From Comamonas avium (GTDB taxonomy: Bacteria; Pseudomonadota; Gammaproteobacteria; Burkholderiales; Burkholderiaceae_C), in contig NZ_JACSQK010000004.1 in the NCBI RefSeq assembly GCF_014836675.1, forward strand, positions 475,703 through 539,702: a DNA stretch of 64,000 nt. Reading direction: 5' to 3'. Position 1 is the stretch's first letter, and the number at the start of each line of letters is the position of its first letter. Made by a program: the position numbers and the translations under genes. The notes under the pieces were generated by a model. That model worked only from the letters and a program-made list of their open reading frames with translations, did not search any database and was not told the origin of the DNA. Shown here piece after piece: positions 10,060 through 18,432 of this stretch.

Positions 10060-10352
10060 GCACTCGACGTGTCGGCGTTTTCATGCGCCCAGCCGTTGAT
10101 CAGGCTTGTGAAGCTCCATGGCTGTCGTGGCTCGTGGCATAGGCCACCGTGCCATTCACTTCGCAACCCGCAGCCGCTGCAAGACTCAGGGTATTCCCTT
10201 TAGCGTATGAAAAATTTTAGATCCAGTCTAAAAAGAACAGAAACGAAAACTATATTCACTCAATCCGCACTGAAATGTGCGTCTTGGAGCGTACCCCAGA
10301 GCCATGCATGGGCGGTCAGGGGTATATTCGATCGCTTCCTCGCTTGCCGCAC
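10060..10352. promoter_or_regulatory. Leader region of the Na/Pi transporter gene, with an A/T-rich inverted repeat
   Basis: About 290 bases without a gene. A 7-bp inverted repeat, TTTTAGA-tccag-TCTAAAA, lies at 10215-10233. A TATATT box (possible -10) follows at 10251-10256. The arrangement would suit an operator over a promoter, but no Pho box matching the CTGTCAT repeat was found. Nothing else recognisable here. Confidence 0.35.
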
Positions 10353-12005
10353 ATGAAGCACTTACTGAATCTTTTAGCCGCCATCGCCCTGCTTGTCTGG
10401 GGCACCCAACTAGTCCGAACCGGCGTTTTACGCGTCTTCGGGGCTAATTTGCGCCAATTTATTTCGCGCGGGGTCAGCAACCGGCTCAAAGCAGTTCTGT
10501 CCGGCGTTGGCGTGACAGCCATCGTGCAGTCAAGCACCGCCACTGCGCTCATCGTTTCATCGTTTGTCGGCCAGGGCATGATTTCGCTGACGGCTGCACT
10601 GGCGGTCATGCTGGGCGCCGATGTGGGCACCAGCGTGATGGCCGTGGTGTTCTCGCTGGACCTGTCGTGGCTGTCGCCGCTGTTTATTTTTGTTGGTGTC
10701 GTGATGTTCATCTCGCGCCAGGACAGCACCGTCGGCCGCGTGGGACGCGTATTCATCGGTCTGGGCCTGATGCTGCTGGCGCTGCGCCTGATTACCGAGT
10801 CCACGACGGTGCTGACCCAAAGCCCCACCATGCTGACGCTGCTGGAAGCCTTGACCAGCGACATCACCATGGAAGTGCTTACGGGCGCCATCATCTCCAT
10901 CATTTCGTACTCCAGCCTTGCCACCGTGCTGCTGGTGGCAACCTTGGCTGCATCGGGGGGTATTCCGGTTGACGTAGCGCTGGGCCTGGTGATCGGTGCC
11001 AATCTGGGCAGCGGCTTGCTGGCCGTACTGACCACTTTGAAGGCCAATGTTCAGACCCGCCAGGTGCCTCTGGGCAACCTGATGTTCAAGATGGTGGGTG
11101 TCGTGCTGATGATTCCCTTGGTGACCCCATGGCACCAGCACATGCGCGGTATTGCGCCCGACGTAGGTACGTTGGTAGTCATGTTCCACCTGGCTTTCAA
11201 CACGGTGGTTGCACTGGTGTGCATTTTGCTGACCGGCAAGGTGGCATGGCTGGTTGAAAAAATTCTGCCTGTACAAGTGGCCTCCCCGTCCACCTCGCGG
11301 CCGCACCATCTGGATGCTTCAGCCCTGAGCACCCCGTCGCTGGCAATTTCATGCGCTGCGCGCGAGGCACTGCATCAGGCTGACGTGGTGGAATCCATGC
11401 TCATGGGGTTGCAAAAAGTGTGGATGACGGATGACCAGAAACTGGCCGAGCATTTGCGCAAGCTCGATGACGAAGTGGATGACCTTTACTCCGCCATCAA
11501 GTACTACATGACCAAGATTTCACGTGCTGAGCTCGATGAAACCGAAGGCCGCCGCTGGACAGACATCATCAGCTTCACCATCAATATGGAGCAGGTGGGC
11601 GACTTGATCGAGCGCATCCTGCAGGATGTGGAAGACAAAAAGATCAAAAAAGGCCGCCAGTTCTCGCAAGCGGGCCTGGAAGAAATCAACCTTTTGCACG
11701 CGCACCTGGTCTCTAACCTGCGTTTGGCCATGAGTGTGTTTCTGAACGGCAATGTCCGTGACGCTCAGAAACTGCTGGAAGAAAAGGCACGTTTTCGCGA
11801 CCTGGAGCTGGCCTACTCTGCCACCCACCTGGATCGCCTGTCTGACAACACGGTACAAAGCATTGAGACAAGCTCGCTGCATATTGACCTTATCAGCGAC
11901 CTCAAGCGCATTAACTCGCTGCTGTGCTCGGTGGCCTACCCCATCCTGGAGTCGGCCGGTGCGCTGGCACACAGCCGCCTTCGTGAGCCCTCGGTCACTC
12001 GCTGA
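10353..12005 (+). CDS. Na/Pi cotransporter family protein with C-terminal PhoU-like domain
   Basis: Inner-membrane transporter of the NptA/YjbB type, predicted to move phosphate with sodium. From the ATG at 10353 (MKHLLNLLAAIALLVWGTQL) the product is 550 residues. The N-terminal half has two inverted Na_Pi_cotrans repeats with the QSSTA signature (AIVQSSTATALIVSSFVGQG) and a second, related segment (LVIGANLGSGLLAVL). The C-terminal ~190 residues form a helical PhoU-like domain (MGLQKVWMTDDQKLAEHL onwards), as in E. coli YjbB. An upstream in-frame GTG/ATG extension exists, but its residues are not membrane-like and the family begins at this Met. No phosphate-regulon neighbours are present, so substrate and direction (uptake or export) are inferred. 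Confidence 0.9.
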   Translation: MKHLLNLLAAIALLVWGTQLVRTGVLRVFGANLRQFISRGVSNRLKAVLSGVGVTAIVQSSTATALIVSSFVGQGMISLTAALAVMLGADVGTSVMAVVFSLDLSWLSPLFIFVGVVMFISRQDSTVGRVGRVFIGLGLMLLALRLITESTTVLTQSPTMLTLLEALTSDITMEVLTGAIISIISYSSLATVLLVATLAASGGIPVDVALGLVIGANLGSGLLAVLTTLKANVQTRQVPLGNLMFKMVGVVLMIPLVTPWHQHMRGIAPDVGTLVVMFHLAFNTVVALVCILLTGKVAWLVEKILPVQVASPSTSRPHHLDASALSTPSLAISCAAREALHQADVVESMLMGLQKVWMTDDQKLAEHLRKLDDEVDDLYSAIKYYMTKISRAELDETEGRRWTDIISFTINMEQVGDLIERILQDVEDKKIKKGRQFSQAGLEEINLLHAHLVSNLRLAMSVFLNGNVRDAQKLLEEKARFRDLELAYSATHLDRLSDNTVQSIETSSLHIDLISDLKRINSLLCSVAYPILESAGALAHSRLREPSVTR

Positions 12006-12027
12006 GCACGCCAGCTAGCAACACCCA

Positions 12028-12068
12028 CGCACGAAAAAAGCCGCTGATTCAGCGGCTTTTTTCGTGCG
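12028..12068. terminator. Bidirectional terminator between Na/Pi transporter and NUDIX genes
   Basis: Near-perfect long palindrome: cgcacgaaaaaagccgct pairs exactly with agcggcttttttcgtgcg. A/T runs on both sides of the GC stem allow termination for the two convergent genes that flank it (stops at 12005 and 12078). Confidence 0.85.
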
Positions 12069-12077
12069 CTCGCTTGG

Positions 12078-12884
12078 CTAAAGCTTGAGATAGTCAGCCA
12101 GCACCAAAGAGGCCTCTGGCGTGAACTTGCCCTGCACCAGCCACTCCATCAGCGTGGCCTGGTCAATGCACTGGAACTGCTGCACTTCCCCATCCTGGTT
12201 TTTAGGCTCCATTCCTTGCGGCACAGTGGCTGTGAACCAGTCAATACGCTCGCGCATATAGGCCACGCCACCCGAGACTTCATCGCTAGGGCAGGCAAAC
12301 GTAACCTGCCCCCCATGCTGCAACTGCAGCAGCTGCGTCAAGTCCAGTCCCGCTTCTTCCTGTGTTTCACGCGCCAGCGCTTGCTCCAGCGTATCTGCGG
12401 CGGAGAGCATGCCTCCCATCAGGGTGTCCCACTTATTAGGGTGGTTGGGTTTTTTCTTGCTGCGCTGCTGCACCCACATGCGTCCATCAGGCGTCAAGCC
12501 AATCAGATGCACGGCATGCGTGTTGACGCCCAGCAAACGCACGGCCCCGCGCTCCACCGTAGCTACGCGCTGGCCCTGAGGGGTACACACGGCAATTTGC
12601 TCATTGCGCCAAGGGCCGCTGCGGCCTTTTTCACGCATCAGCTGAGCCAATGCGTTCAGACCAAAGCTGGCATCAGGTGCCGTGAAGCTCCACGTTTCAC
12701 CCAGACCCGGGGTTTTCTTGTGCGTAAAGGTAATGCGTTGTCCGCGCAGAAAATCTACGTCCACACTCTCCAAAAAGCCTGGGGCCACCGTACCGATGAC
12801 CTGCCCGCTCCACAGCAACAGCATGCGCGGTTGTGCGGGTGGGCGCTGTGCTTCGTCACGTAGTTTTTCCAACCAATTCATCAT
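12078..12884 (-). CDS. NUDIX hydrolase with N-terminal DUF4743 domain
   Basis: Hydrolase of a nucleoside-diphosphate-linked compound, substrate unknown. The 268-residue protein has the DUF4743 region (about 1-120), which in eukaryotic relatives precedes the NUDIX fold of thiamine-pyrophosphokinase-like NUDT-type proteins. The NUDIX box spans 158-180: G158, then D164 where the consensus has Glu, R172-E173, E176-E177 and G179 (RETQEEAGL). All metal-binding Glu of REUXEE are kept. The gene ends just after a shared terminator and lies 14 bases downstream of the quinone oxidoreductase gene on the same strand, so the two are probably co-transcribed. Confidence 0.85.
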   Translation of the reverse strand: MMNWLEKLRDEAQRPPAQPRMLLLWSGQVIGTVAPGFLESVDVDFLRGQRITFTHKKTPGLGETWSFTAPDASFGLNALAQLMREKGRSGPWRNEQIAVCTPQGQRVATVERGAVRLLGVNTHAVHLIGLTPDGRMWVQQRSKKKPNHPNKWDTLMGGMLSAADTLEQALARETQEEAGLDLTQLLQLQHGGQVTFACPSDEVSGGVAYMRERIDWFTATVPQGMEPKNQDGEVQQFQCIDQATLMEWLVQGKFTPEASLVLADYLKL

Positions 12885-12898
12885 CTCTCCTCTGGGGC

Positions 12899-13891
12899 TT
12901 ACACGGTCAAGATTGTTGACCCCGTGGTTTGCCGTGCTTCCAAGGCCTCGTGCGCTGTGCGCACCTGCTCCAATGCATAGCGCTGGGCAATATGAATATT
13001 GACCTTACCGCTGGAGACCACATTGAACAAGTCATCAGCCATAGCTTGTGTTGCGCTGCGGCTATGGGCATAGACAAACACGCTGGGGCGTGTCACATAT
13101 AGACCTTTGGGGGCCAGCGCGGCCAAACTCAGGGGCGGCACCGGACCTGACGCATTGCCAAACGAAACCATCAGACCAAAACGACGCAAGCTGGCAATGG
13201 AGCCCTCCCAGGTGTCTTTGCCCACACTGTCATACACCACTTTCACGCCTTGCCCGCCCGTAATGGCTTTGACCTTGGCGGCAAAGTCTTCAGTTCTGTA
13301 ATTGATCGCGTGTGATGCACCATTAGCTAGAGCTAGCTGACATTTCTCATCAGATCCTGCGGTGGCGATCAACTGCAGTCCCAGTGCTTTGGCCCATTGG
13401 CAGGCAATCAAGCCGACGCCACCGGCAGCGGCGTGAAACAGCACAAAATCACCAGCCTGCAAACCTTCGGCAGGCAGGCATTGCTTGAGCAGATACTGCA
13501 CCGTCAGGCCCTTGAGCATCATGGCTGCACCGGTATCAAAGCTGATGCTGTCCGGCAGCTTGCACACGTGCGTGGCGGGCATTACCCGGCGCTCGCAATA
13601 ACTGCCTGGAGGGTTGCTGGCATACGCCACTCGGTCACCTGTTTGGAGATGGGTCACACCGTCTCCTACGGCCTCAACCACACCGGCACCTTCCATGCCC
13701 AGCTGTAAAGGCAACGGCAGGGCATACAAACCAGAGCGCTGGTAAACGTCAATGAAATTCAAACCCACGGCGTGATGGCGCAGCAAGATTTCACCAGCGC
13801 CGGGCTGTCCAACATCCCGTGTAACCAGCTCTAGAACTTCGGTGCCGCCATTGCGTGAAATTTGCACGCATTTACTCGTTGTGGTGACCAT
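12899..13891 (-). CDS. Quinone oxidoreductase-like zinc-free MDR (Qor family)
   Basis: NADPH-dependent reductase of quinones or other electron-poor alkenes. The 330-residue form starting MVTTTSKCVQISRNGGTEVL is chosen because aaggagac lies 10 bases before this ATG; the open frame extends 12 codons further without family similarity. Features: HHAVGLNFIDVYQRSGLY (substrate side), the nucleotide loop HAAAGGVGLIACQWAKAL, and GQGVKVVYDSVGKDTW. No zinc-binding Cys cluster, as expected for this class. Likely co-transcribed with the NUDIX gene downstream. The physiological substrate cannot be read from sequence. Confidence 0.88.
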   Translation of the reverse strand: MVTTTSKCVQISRNGGTEVLELVTRDVGQPGAGEILLRHHAVGLNFIDVYQRSGLYALPLPLQLGMEGAGVVEAVGDGVTHLQTGDRVAYASNPPGSYCERRVMPATHVCKLPDSISFDTGAAMMLKGLTVQYLLKQCLPAEGLQAGDFVLFHAAAGGVGLIACQWAKALGLQLIATAGSDEKCQLALANGASHAINYRTEDFAAKVKAITGGQGVKVVYDSVGKDTWEGSIASLRRFGLMVSFGNASGPVPPLSLAALAPKGLYVTRPSVFVYAHSRSATQAMADDLFNVVSSGKVNIHIAQRYALEQVRTAHEALEARQTTGSTILTV

Positions 13892-13989
13892 GCTTGTCCG
13901 TCTCCTTGTGTGTTTACATGCAGGCAAGTCGTCTATCGTGCCATGTCCGTGCCGCTACACAATGACACAGCCACGCTACCATTCGGGCA

Positions 13990-14901
13990 ATGAGTTCCCC
14001 ATTGACATTCGGCACAGCAGCCATGCTGACCGCAGCGCCCCTGCTCTGGGCAGGCAATGCCATTGTTGGCCGCCTAGTCCACGACTTAATCTCGCCCTTC
14101 ACTCTCAATCTGATGCGCTGGGGCCTGGCCTTGCTAGTGCTGCTGCCACTGGCTGGCCATGTACTACGCAAAAACAGTGCCATCTGGCAGTGCTGGAAGC
14201 AATACGCCTTGCTGGGCGTGCTGGGCATTGGCAGCTACAACGCACTGCTGTATCTGGCGCTCAAGACCTCGTCGCCCATCAATGTGACGCTGGTGGGCTC
14301 CAGCATGCCGATCTGGATGCTGCTGATTGGCCGCTTCGTGTTTGGCAGCACAATCAGCGGGCGACAGGCAGTGGGTGCTGTGCTGTCTATGCTCGGGGTG
14401 GCCTTGGTACTCAGCCGTGGCAGCCCACAGCAGCTGCTCAGTCTGCAGCTGGTGCCTGGTGACTGGTTTATCTTGATGGCCGCCATTGTCTGGTCGCTCT
14501 ACAGCTGGCTGCTGGCGCGCAGCGCGCAAACCATGCCCAGCCAGGCACAGGTACGCAGCAATTGGGCGGCATTTCTGATTGCCCAGCTTATTTTTGGTAT
14601 TGGCTGGTCTGCCGTCTTGGCTGGAGGTGAAGTTGTCACCGGCCATTTTGTCTGGGTGCCCAGCGCAACGCTGGCTGCCGCCATGCTCTTCATTGTGATT
14701 GGCCCGGCCATTCTGGCCTACCGGTTCTGGGGTGAAGGCGTCAAACGCGCGGGTCCGGCAACAGCGGGCTTCTTTGCCAACCTGATGCCGCTGTTCACGG
14801 CCTTGCTGTCTATCCCCATCCTGGGTGAGATGCCTCAGCTGTACCACGCGCTGGCGTTTGCACTGATTGTGGGCGGCATTGTGGTGTCGTCACGGCGCTA
14901 A
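13990..14901 (+). CDS. EamA/DMT-superfamily transporter
   Basis: Ten-helix inner-membrane exporter of the drug/metabolite superfamily, 303 residues. Two EamA repeats are visible: the first from AAPLLWAGNAIVGRLVHD to VLGIGSYNALLYLALKTSS, the second from WFILMAAIVWSLYSWLLARS to AILAYRFWGEGVKRAGPATAGFFANLMPLFTALLSIPIL. It is divergent from the quinone oxidoreductase gene (98 bases apart) and ends at a strong terminator. Substrate unknown; family members export amino acids, sugars or toxic metabolites. Confidence 0.88.
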   Translation: MSSPLTFGTAAMLTAAPLLWAGNAIVGRLVHDLISPFTLNLMRWGLALLVLLPLAGHVLRKNSAIWQCWKQYALLGVLGIGSYNALLYLALKTSSPINVTLVGSSMPIWMLLIGRFVFGSTISGRQAVGAVLSMLGVALVLSRGSPQQLLSLQLVPGDWFILMAAIVWSLYSWLLARSAQTMPSQAQVRSNWAAFLIAQLIFGIGWSAVLAGGEVVTGHFVWVPSATLAAAMLFIVIGPAILAYRFWGEGVKRAGPATAGFFANLMPLFTALLSIPILGEMPQLYHALAFALIVGGIVVSSRR

Positions 14902-14931
14902 GCACCTGCACACAGTCATCAGCAGAACCAT

Positions 14932-14963
14932 AAAAAAAAGGCAGCCGTGGGCTGCCTTTTTTC
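14932..14963. terminator. Terminator between EamA transporter and SDR genes
   Basis: ggcagcc / ggctgcc stem with gtg loop, flanked by a long A run on the left and a T run on the right. It can serve both convergent genes (stops at 14901 and 14994). Confidence 0.85.
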
Positions 14964-14993
14964 TTCAACGATGCGCCTGCTGCAGGCGGCCAC

Positions 14994-15818
14994 TTAGAAC
15001 GTACCGTTGTACAAACCGCCATCGGGCAGGATGTTTTGGCCTGTCATATAGCCTGCGTGCACACTGCACAGGAAGGCGCAAATGGCACCAAACTCATCGG
15101 CATTTCCAAAGCGCTTGGCGGGAATTTGCGCCGCTTGTGCACTTCGGATGTCGGCCACCTCTTTGCCACTTTTACTGGCCGCTGCCTGGTGGGTAGAGGC
15201 CAGACGGTCAGTGTCAAATTTACCGGGCAACAGCGAGTTGATGGTGACGCCATGACCGGCAATACCAGAGCGTGCCAAGCCTGCAACAAAGCCTGTCAGG
15301 CCACTGCGTGCACCGTTGGACAGACCCAGAATGTCGATAGGTGCCTTTACGGCGCTGGATGTGATGTTGACGATGCGGCCAAAACCACGTGCAGCCATGC
15401 CATCCACCACCGTCTTGATCAGCTCAATGGGGGTGAGCATGTTGGCGTCCACCGCCTTGATCCACGCATCGCGGTCCCAGTCGCGAAAATCGCCGGTGGG
15501 GGGGCCGCCTGCATTGGTCACCAGCATGTCAAAGGCAATGCCGGGGCCACCCGCCACGCCAAACACCGCCTCGCGCCCGGCAGGCGTGGTGATGTCGCAG
15601 GCCACCGCTAGCACTTGCGCAGGCTTTTTACCGCCAGTGCTGGCTGCATCAGCGCTGATAGATCTCAATTGTGCAGCCGCTGCTTGCAAGGCTGCATCGC
15701 CACGCGCATTGATGACCACGTTCACACCTTCCTGCACCAGGGCCTTGGCACAGCCATAACCCAAACCCTTGCTGGCGCCACATACCAGCGCCCACTTGCC
15801 CGCGATTCCCAGATCCAT
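14994..15818 (-). CDS. Short-chain dehydrogenase/reductase lacking the catalytic Tyr and Lys
   Basis: The 274-residue protein has the Rossmann fold of SDRs: cofactor loop GASKGLGYG (14-22), NAGG (102-105), NITSS (151-155) and the C-terminal GQNILPDGG. The catalytic Ser is present (S154). The residues that should be Tyr and Lys in YxxxK are S167 and R171 (LSNGARSGL), with spacing otherwise exactly as in classical members. Close relatives with the same SNGAR variant are, to my knowledge, widespread in proteobacteria and usually annotated as 3-oxoacyl-ACP reductase, but a normal reductase mechanism is doubtful. It sits 26 bases downstream of an EamA transporter on the same strand. Start chosen at MDLGIAGKWALVCGAS, with agga upstream. 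Confidence 0.85.
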   Translation of the reverse strand: MDLGIAGKWALVCGASKGLGYGCAKALVQEGVNVVINARGDAALQAAAAQLRSISADAASTGGKKPAQVLAVACDITTPAGREAVFGVAGGPGIAFDMLVTNAGGPPTGDFRDWDRDAWIKAVDANMLTPIELIKTVVDGMAARGFGRIVNITSSAVKAPIDILGLSNGARSGLTGFVAGLARSGIAGHGVTINSLLPGKFDTDRLASTHQAAASKSGKEVADIRSAQAAQIPAKRFGNADEFGAICAFLCSVHAGYMTGQNILPDGGLYNGTF

Positions 15819-15844
15819 GGTTTCTCTCCTGCTTTTTTAGGTTG

Positions 15845-16780
15845 CTACTTCGCTGCGCCCGGTTTTCTGGCCCAGCGCGTGAATACAAAAATGCCCACCA
15901 TGACCAGACTGGTGCCGGCCACCATCCAGACATTGAGCTGCTCATCGAGCAGCCACACCCCCATCAAGATGGTGGACAGCGGCCCAATCATTCCGGTCTG
16001 TGCCGTCATGCCCGCGCCAATGCGCTCAATGGCCATCATCACCATCAGCACGGGGGCCACAGTGCACGCAGTGGAATTGAGCAGCGACAGCCACAGCACC
16101 TGCGGTGCAACGTGCATGGCCGACAGCGGATGGGTGATCAGAAACTGCGCAATGCAAAAAAAGCACGCCACGCTGGACGCCAGACCAACCAAGCGCATGG
16201 AGCCCAGGCGTTTGACCATCTCGCCGCTGTAAACCATGTAGATGGCATAGCTGATAGCGCTGCCAAGCACCAGCAGTGCGCCCCATACGGCGTTACTGCC
16301 TTGCGCACCCACCTCATGGCCAAACACCAGCAACACGCCGCAGTAGCTCACCAGCATGCCCGCAAACTGCCCCCAGGTGATGCCGCGCTTGTAGACCACC
16401 CAGCCAAAGATCACCACCAAGGTGGGGTTGAGGTACAAGATCAAGCGCTCCAGCGCTGCCGAGATATAGGCCAGCCCGGCAAAGTCCAGATAGCTGGCAA
16501 GGTAGTAGCCCGAAAAGCCCAGCCCCACCACGCCCATCCAGTCCTTGCGTGTCAGCGCCGCTTTGCCGCGCCCCGCCCACCAGGCCATGATGAGAAACAC
16601 CGGCAAGGCAAACAGCATGCGGTACATCAGCAGCGTGACCGCATCCACGCCATAACGGTAGGCCAGCTTGACAATGATGGCCTTGCCACTAAAAGCGATG
16701 GCCCCGAGCACGGCCAGCGTCAACCCAATCGCTACACCTTTCTGAGCAGCTTGCGCTGATGAATTCTTAACTTCAGACAC
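15845..16780 (-). CDS. EamA/DMT-superfamily transporter
   Basis: Second ten-helix DMT transporter, 311 residues. Repeat one runs from IGLTLAVLGAIAFSGKAIIVKLAYRYG to ERLILYLNPTLVVIFGW; repeat two from WGALLVLGSAISYAIYMVYSGEMVKRLG to IGPLSTILMGVWLLDEQL. Its second half keeps the typical late-EamA segment ending VGIFVFTRWARKP. The SDR gene follows after 26 bases and could be co-transcribed. Not a recent duplicate of the transporter at 13990-14901: the two proteins share little beyond the fold. Substrate unknown. Confidence 0.88.
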   Translation of the reverse strand: MSEVKNSSAQAAQKGVAIGLTLAVLGAIAFSGKAIIVKLAYRYGVDAVTLLMYRMLFALPVFLIMAWWAGRGKAALTRKDWMGVVGLGFSGYYLASYLDFAGLAYISAALERLILYLNPTLVVIFGWVVYKRGITWGQFAGMLVSYCGVLLVFGHEVGAQGSNAVWGALLVLGSAISYAIYMVYSGEMVKRLGSMRLVGLASSVACFFCIAQFLITHPLSAMHVAPQVLWLSLLNSTACTVAPVLMVMMAIERIGAGMTAQTGMIGPLSTILMGVWLLDEQLNVWMVAGTSLVMVGIFVFTRWARKPGAAK

Positions 16781-16841
16781 TTTTCTCTTTCAAACCCAGC
16801 ACACACAAGCGCTATGCGCTCTTATTCTTTAAGAAGCTGTT

Positions 16842-18209
16842 TCAATGCTTGTCGCCAAACAAGCGGTGGTGCAGACGGCGCAATGACCACCAGACGCTGA
16901 ACGCCACCACCGGAATGGCAATGGCCGCAGTGACTTCTGGCGACAGCGGCCAGCCCACTTTTTGCGCACCTTTGCTCAGGTAGGCAATCAGGCCGGTGAT
17001 GTAGTAAGTAATGGCAGCCACCGACAGGCCTTCCACCGTGGACTGCAATTTCAGCTGCATGCCCTGACGGTCATTCATGGTGGCTAAAATTTCCTGGTTG
17101 CTTTGCTGCTGCTCAATCTCGACACGGGTGCGCAGCAAGTTGCTCACACGCGATACGCGCTGTGACAGCGCATTCTGGCGGTGCGTGGCCCATTCGCAGG
17201 TGCTGCGTGCCGGAGACAGGCGCCGCTCCATGAACTCCTGAATCGTCAGCAGCCCCGACAGGCGCTCTTCGTGCAGATCGTGAATGCGTTTGTCCACCAG
17301 CTCAAAGTAGGCCTTGCTGGCCGAAAAGCGCGAGTGCGTGGCTGCATATTCACTCTCTACCTGCCCGGCCAGACGCGTCAGCCGGTCCAGCAGCACAGGC
17401 TCGTCTTCACGCCCGGCTTCACGAATCGCATGCGCCAGCTCGGCCAGCTCTTTCTCGGCAGAGCCCAGCACCCCGGCCGCTTTGCGCGCTGCAGGCAAAC
17501 CCAGCAACGCAGCCATGCGATAGGTTTCAATCTCCAGTACCCTCTGCACCAGACGCCCCAGACGGCGTGCACTGATGCTGTCCGAGGGCTTGACCAAGAT
17601 GCGCGAGTAACCATCGGCATGGATCGCAAAATCAGTGCACACCTCTGTATGGCCGATATGCACTGTCGAGCCTGCCAGCGTCTCATCATTGAGCATTTGC
17701 TGCACCAGATGCCTGATGCCATGGCCCTCGCACTGCGCGTCTTTGATGATCCACAGGTGCACGCTGCTCAGGCACAGACCGGGCAGATTTTTCAGCCACT
17801 GCTGGGGCACCTCTTCAATTGCTGTCGCAGGGGAGCGAGCATTCAAAACGCCCTCTGCGGGCAGCGGCACCATGAAAGTCCAGCACACAAACTCAGTGTG
17901 CAGCTCCCAGCGCAGGCGGAATGCGCCAAAGTCCATGCGCAAATGCGTGCAATCAGCATCCGGCCCCGTGCGGTGGTGGTCATGCATCAATGTCGCCAGA
18001 TGACGCCGGCTGGCTTCGCGCTCGGCCGGGTCGGTCAGCATCACCAGATGCGTAATGGCGGCGGGCCCTTGGACGGGTTCTGCGGGACGGGCGTGCACCT
18101 CGTTGTGTAGCAAGGCGCGCAGGGGGTGCTGGGTAGGCTGGGGCAAAACGGGCATGGAGCGGTGCGGAACAACGGCAAATAGGTGCTTATTGTGGGGCTT
18201 TGTCTGCAT
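16842..18209 (-). CDS. DUF3422 family membrane-anchored protein
   Basis: Conserved proteobacterial protein of unknown function. The family N-terminal motif HPLRALLHNEVHARPAE is clear, followed by FRLRWELHTEFVCWTFMVP, a long helical middle (coiled-coil rich, ISRVSNLLRTRVEIEQQQSNQ) and a C-terminal membrane hairpin (LSVAAITYYITGLIAYLSKG and AIAIPVVAFSVWWSLRRLHH). This layout recalls CorA-like or YdcF-type cytosolic domains on a membrane anchor, but no function can be stated. The open frame begins at 18281; I start at MQTKPHNKHLFAV (18209) because the longer form would read through a terminator-like hairpin at 18229-18251. A start at 18155 (MPVLPQPTQHPL) is also possible; neither has a good ribosome site. 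Confidence 0.8.
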   Translation of the reverse strand: MQTKPHNKHLFAVVPHRSMPVLPQPTQHPLRALLHNEVHARPAEPVQGPAAITHLVMLTDPAEREASRRHLATLMHDHHRTGPDADCTHLRMDFGAFRLRWELHTEFVCWTFMVPLPAEGVLNARSPATAIEEVPQQWLKNLPGLCLSSVHLWIIKDAQCEGHGIRHLVQQMLNDETLAGSTVHIGHTEVCTDFAIHADGYSRILVKPSDSISARRLGRLVQRVLEIETYRMAALLGLPAARKAAGVLGSAEKELAELAHAIREAGREDEPVLLDRLTRLAGQVESEYAATHSRFSASKAYFELVDKRIHDLHEERLSGLLTIQEFMERRLSPARSTCEWATHRQNALSQRVSRVSNLLRTRVEIEQQQSNQEILATMNDRQGMQLKLQSTVEGLSVAAITYYITGLIAYLSKGAQKVGWPLSPEVTAAIAIPVVAFSVWWSLRRLHHRLFGDKH

Positions 18210-18223
18210 GGGCGACAGCACAA

Positions 18224-18251
18224 ACAAAGTGGCCCCGCATCGCGGGGCCAC
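18224..18251 (-). terminator. Probable terminator downstream of the chemoreceptor gene
   Basis: Perfect 10-bp GC stem (gtggccccgc / gcggggccac) with a 3-base loop. On the minus strand it is followed by tttgttt. It lies about 180 bases past the stop of the chemoreceptor at 18433 and just before the DUF3422 start, so it would separate the two. Confidence 0.55.
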
Positions 18252-18432
18252 ACCAAAGCATGACAGCACCTGCATCCACACTGCCTGACAGCACCATGCA
18301 TGCGCCCTTGAAAATGCCCAGCAGCAACCAGCTAATCAGAGCTTGACAGCCAAGACGCTGTGCCAAGCAGCAGCTTGTACGACACTGCAAAGCATCAATG
18401 CCTCCACACATCAAGGGTGGTGCAGACGTTCC

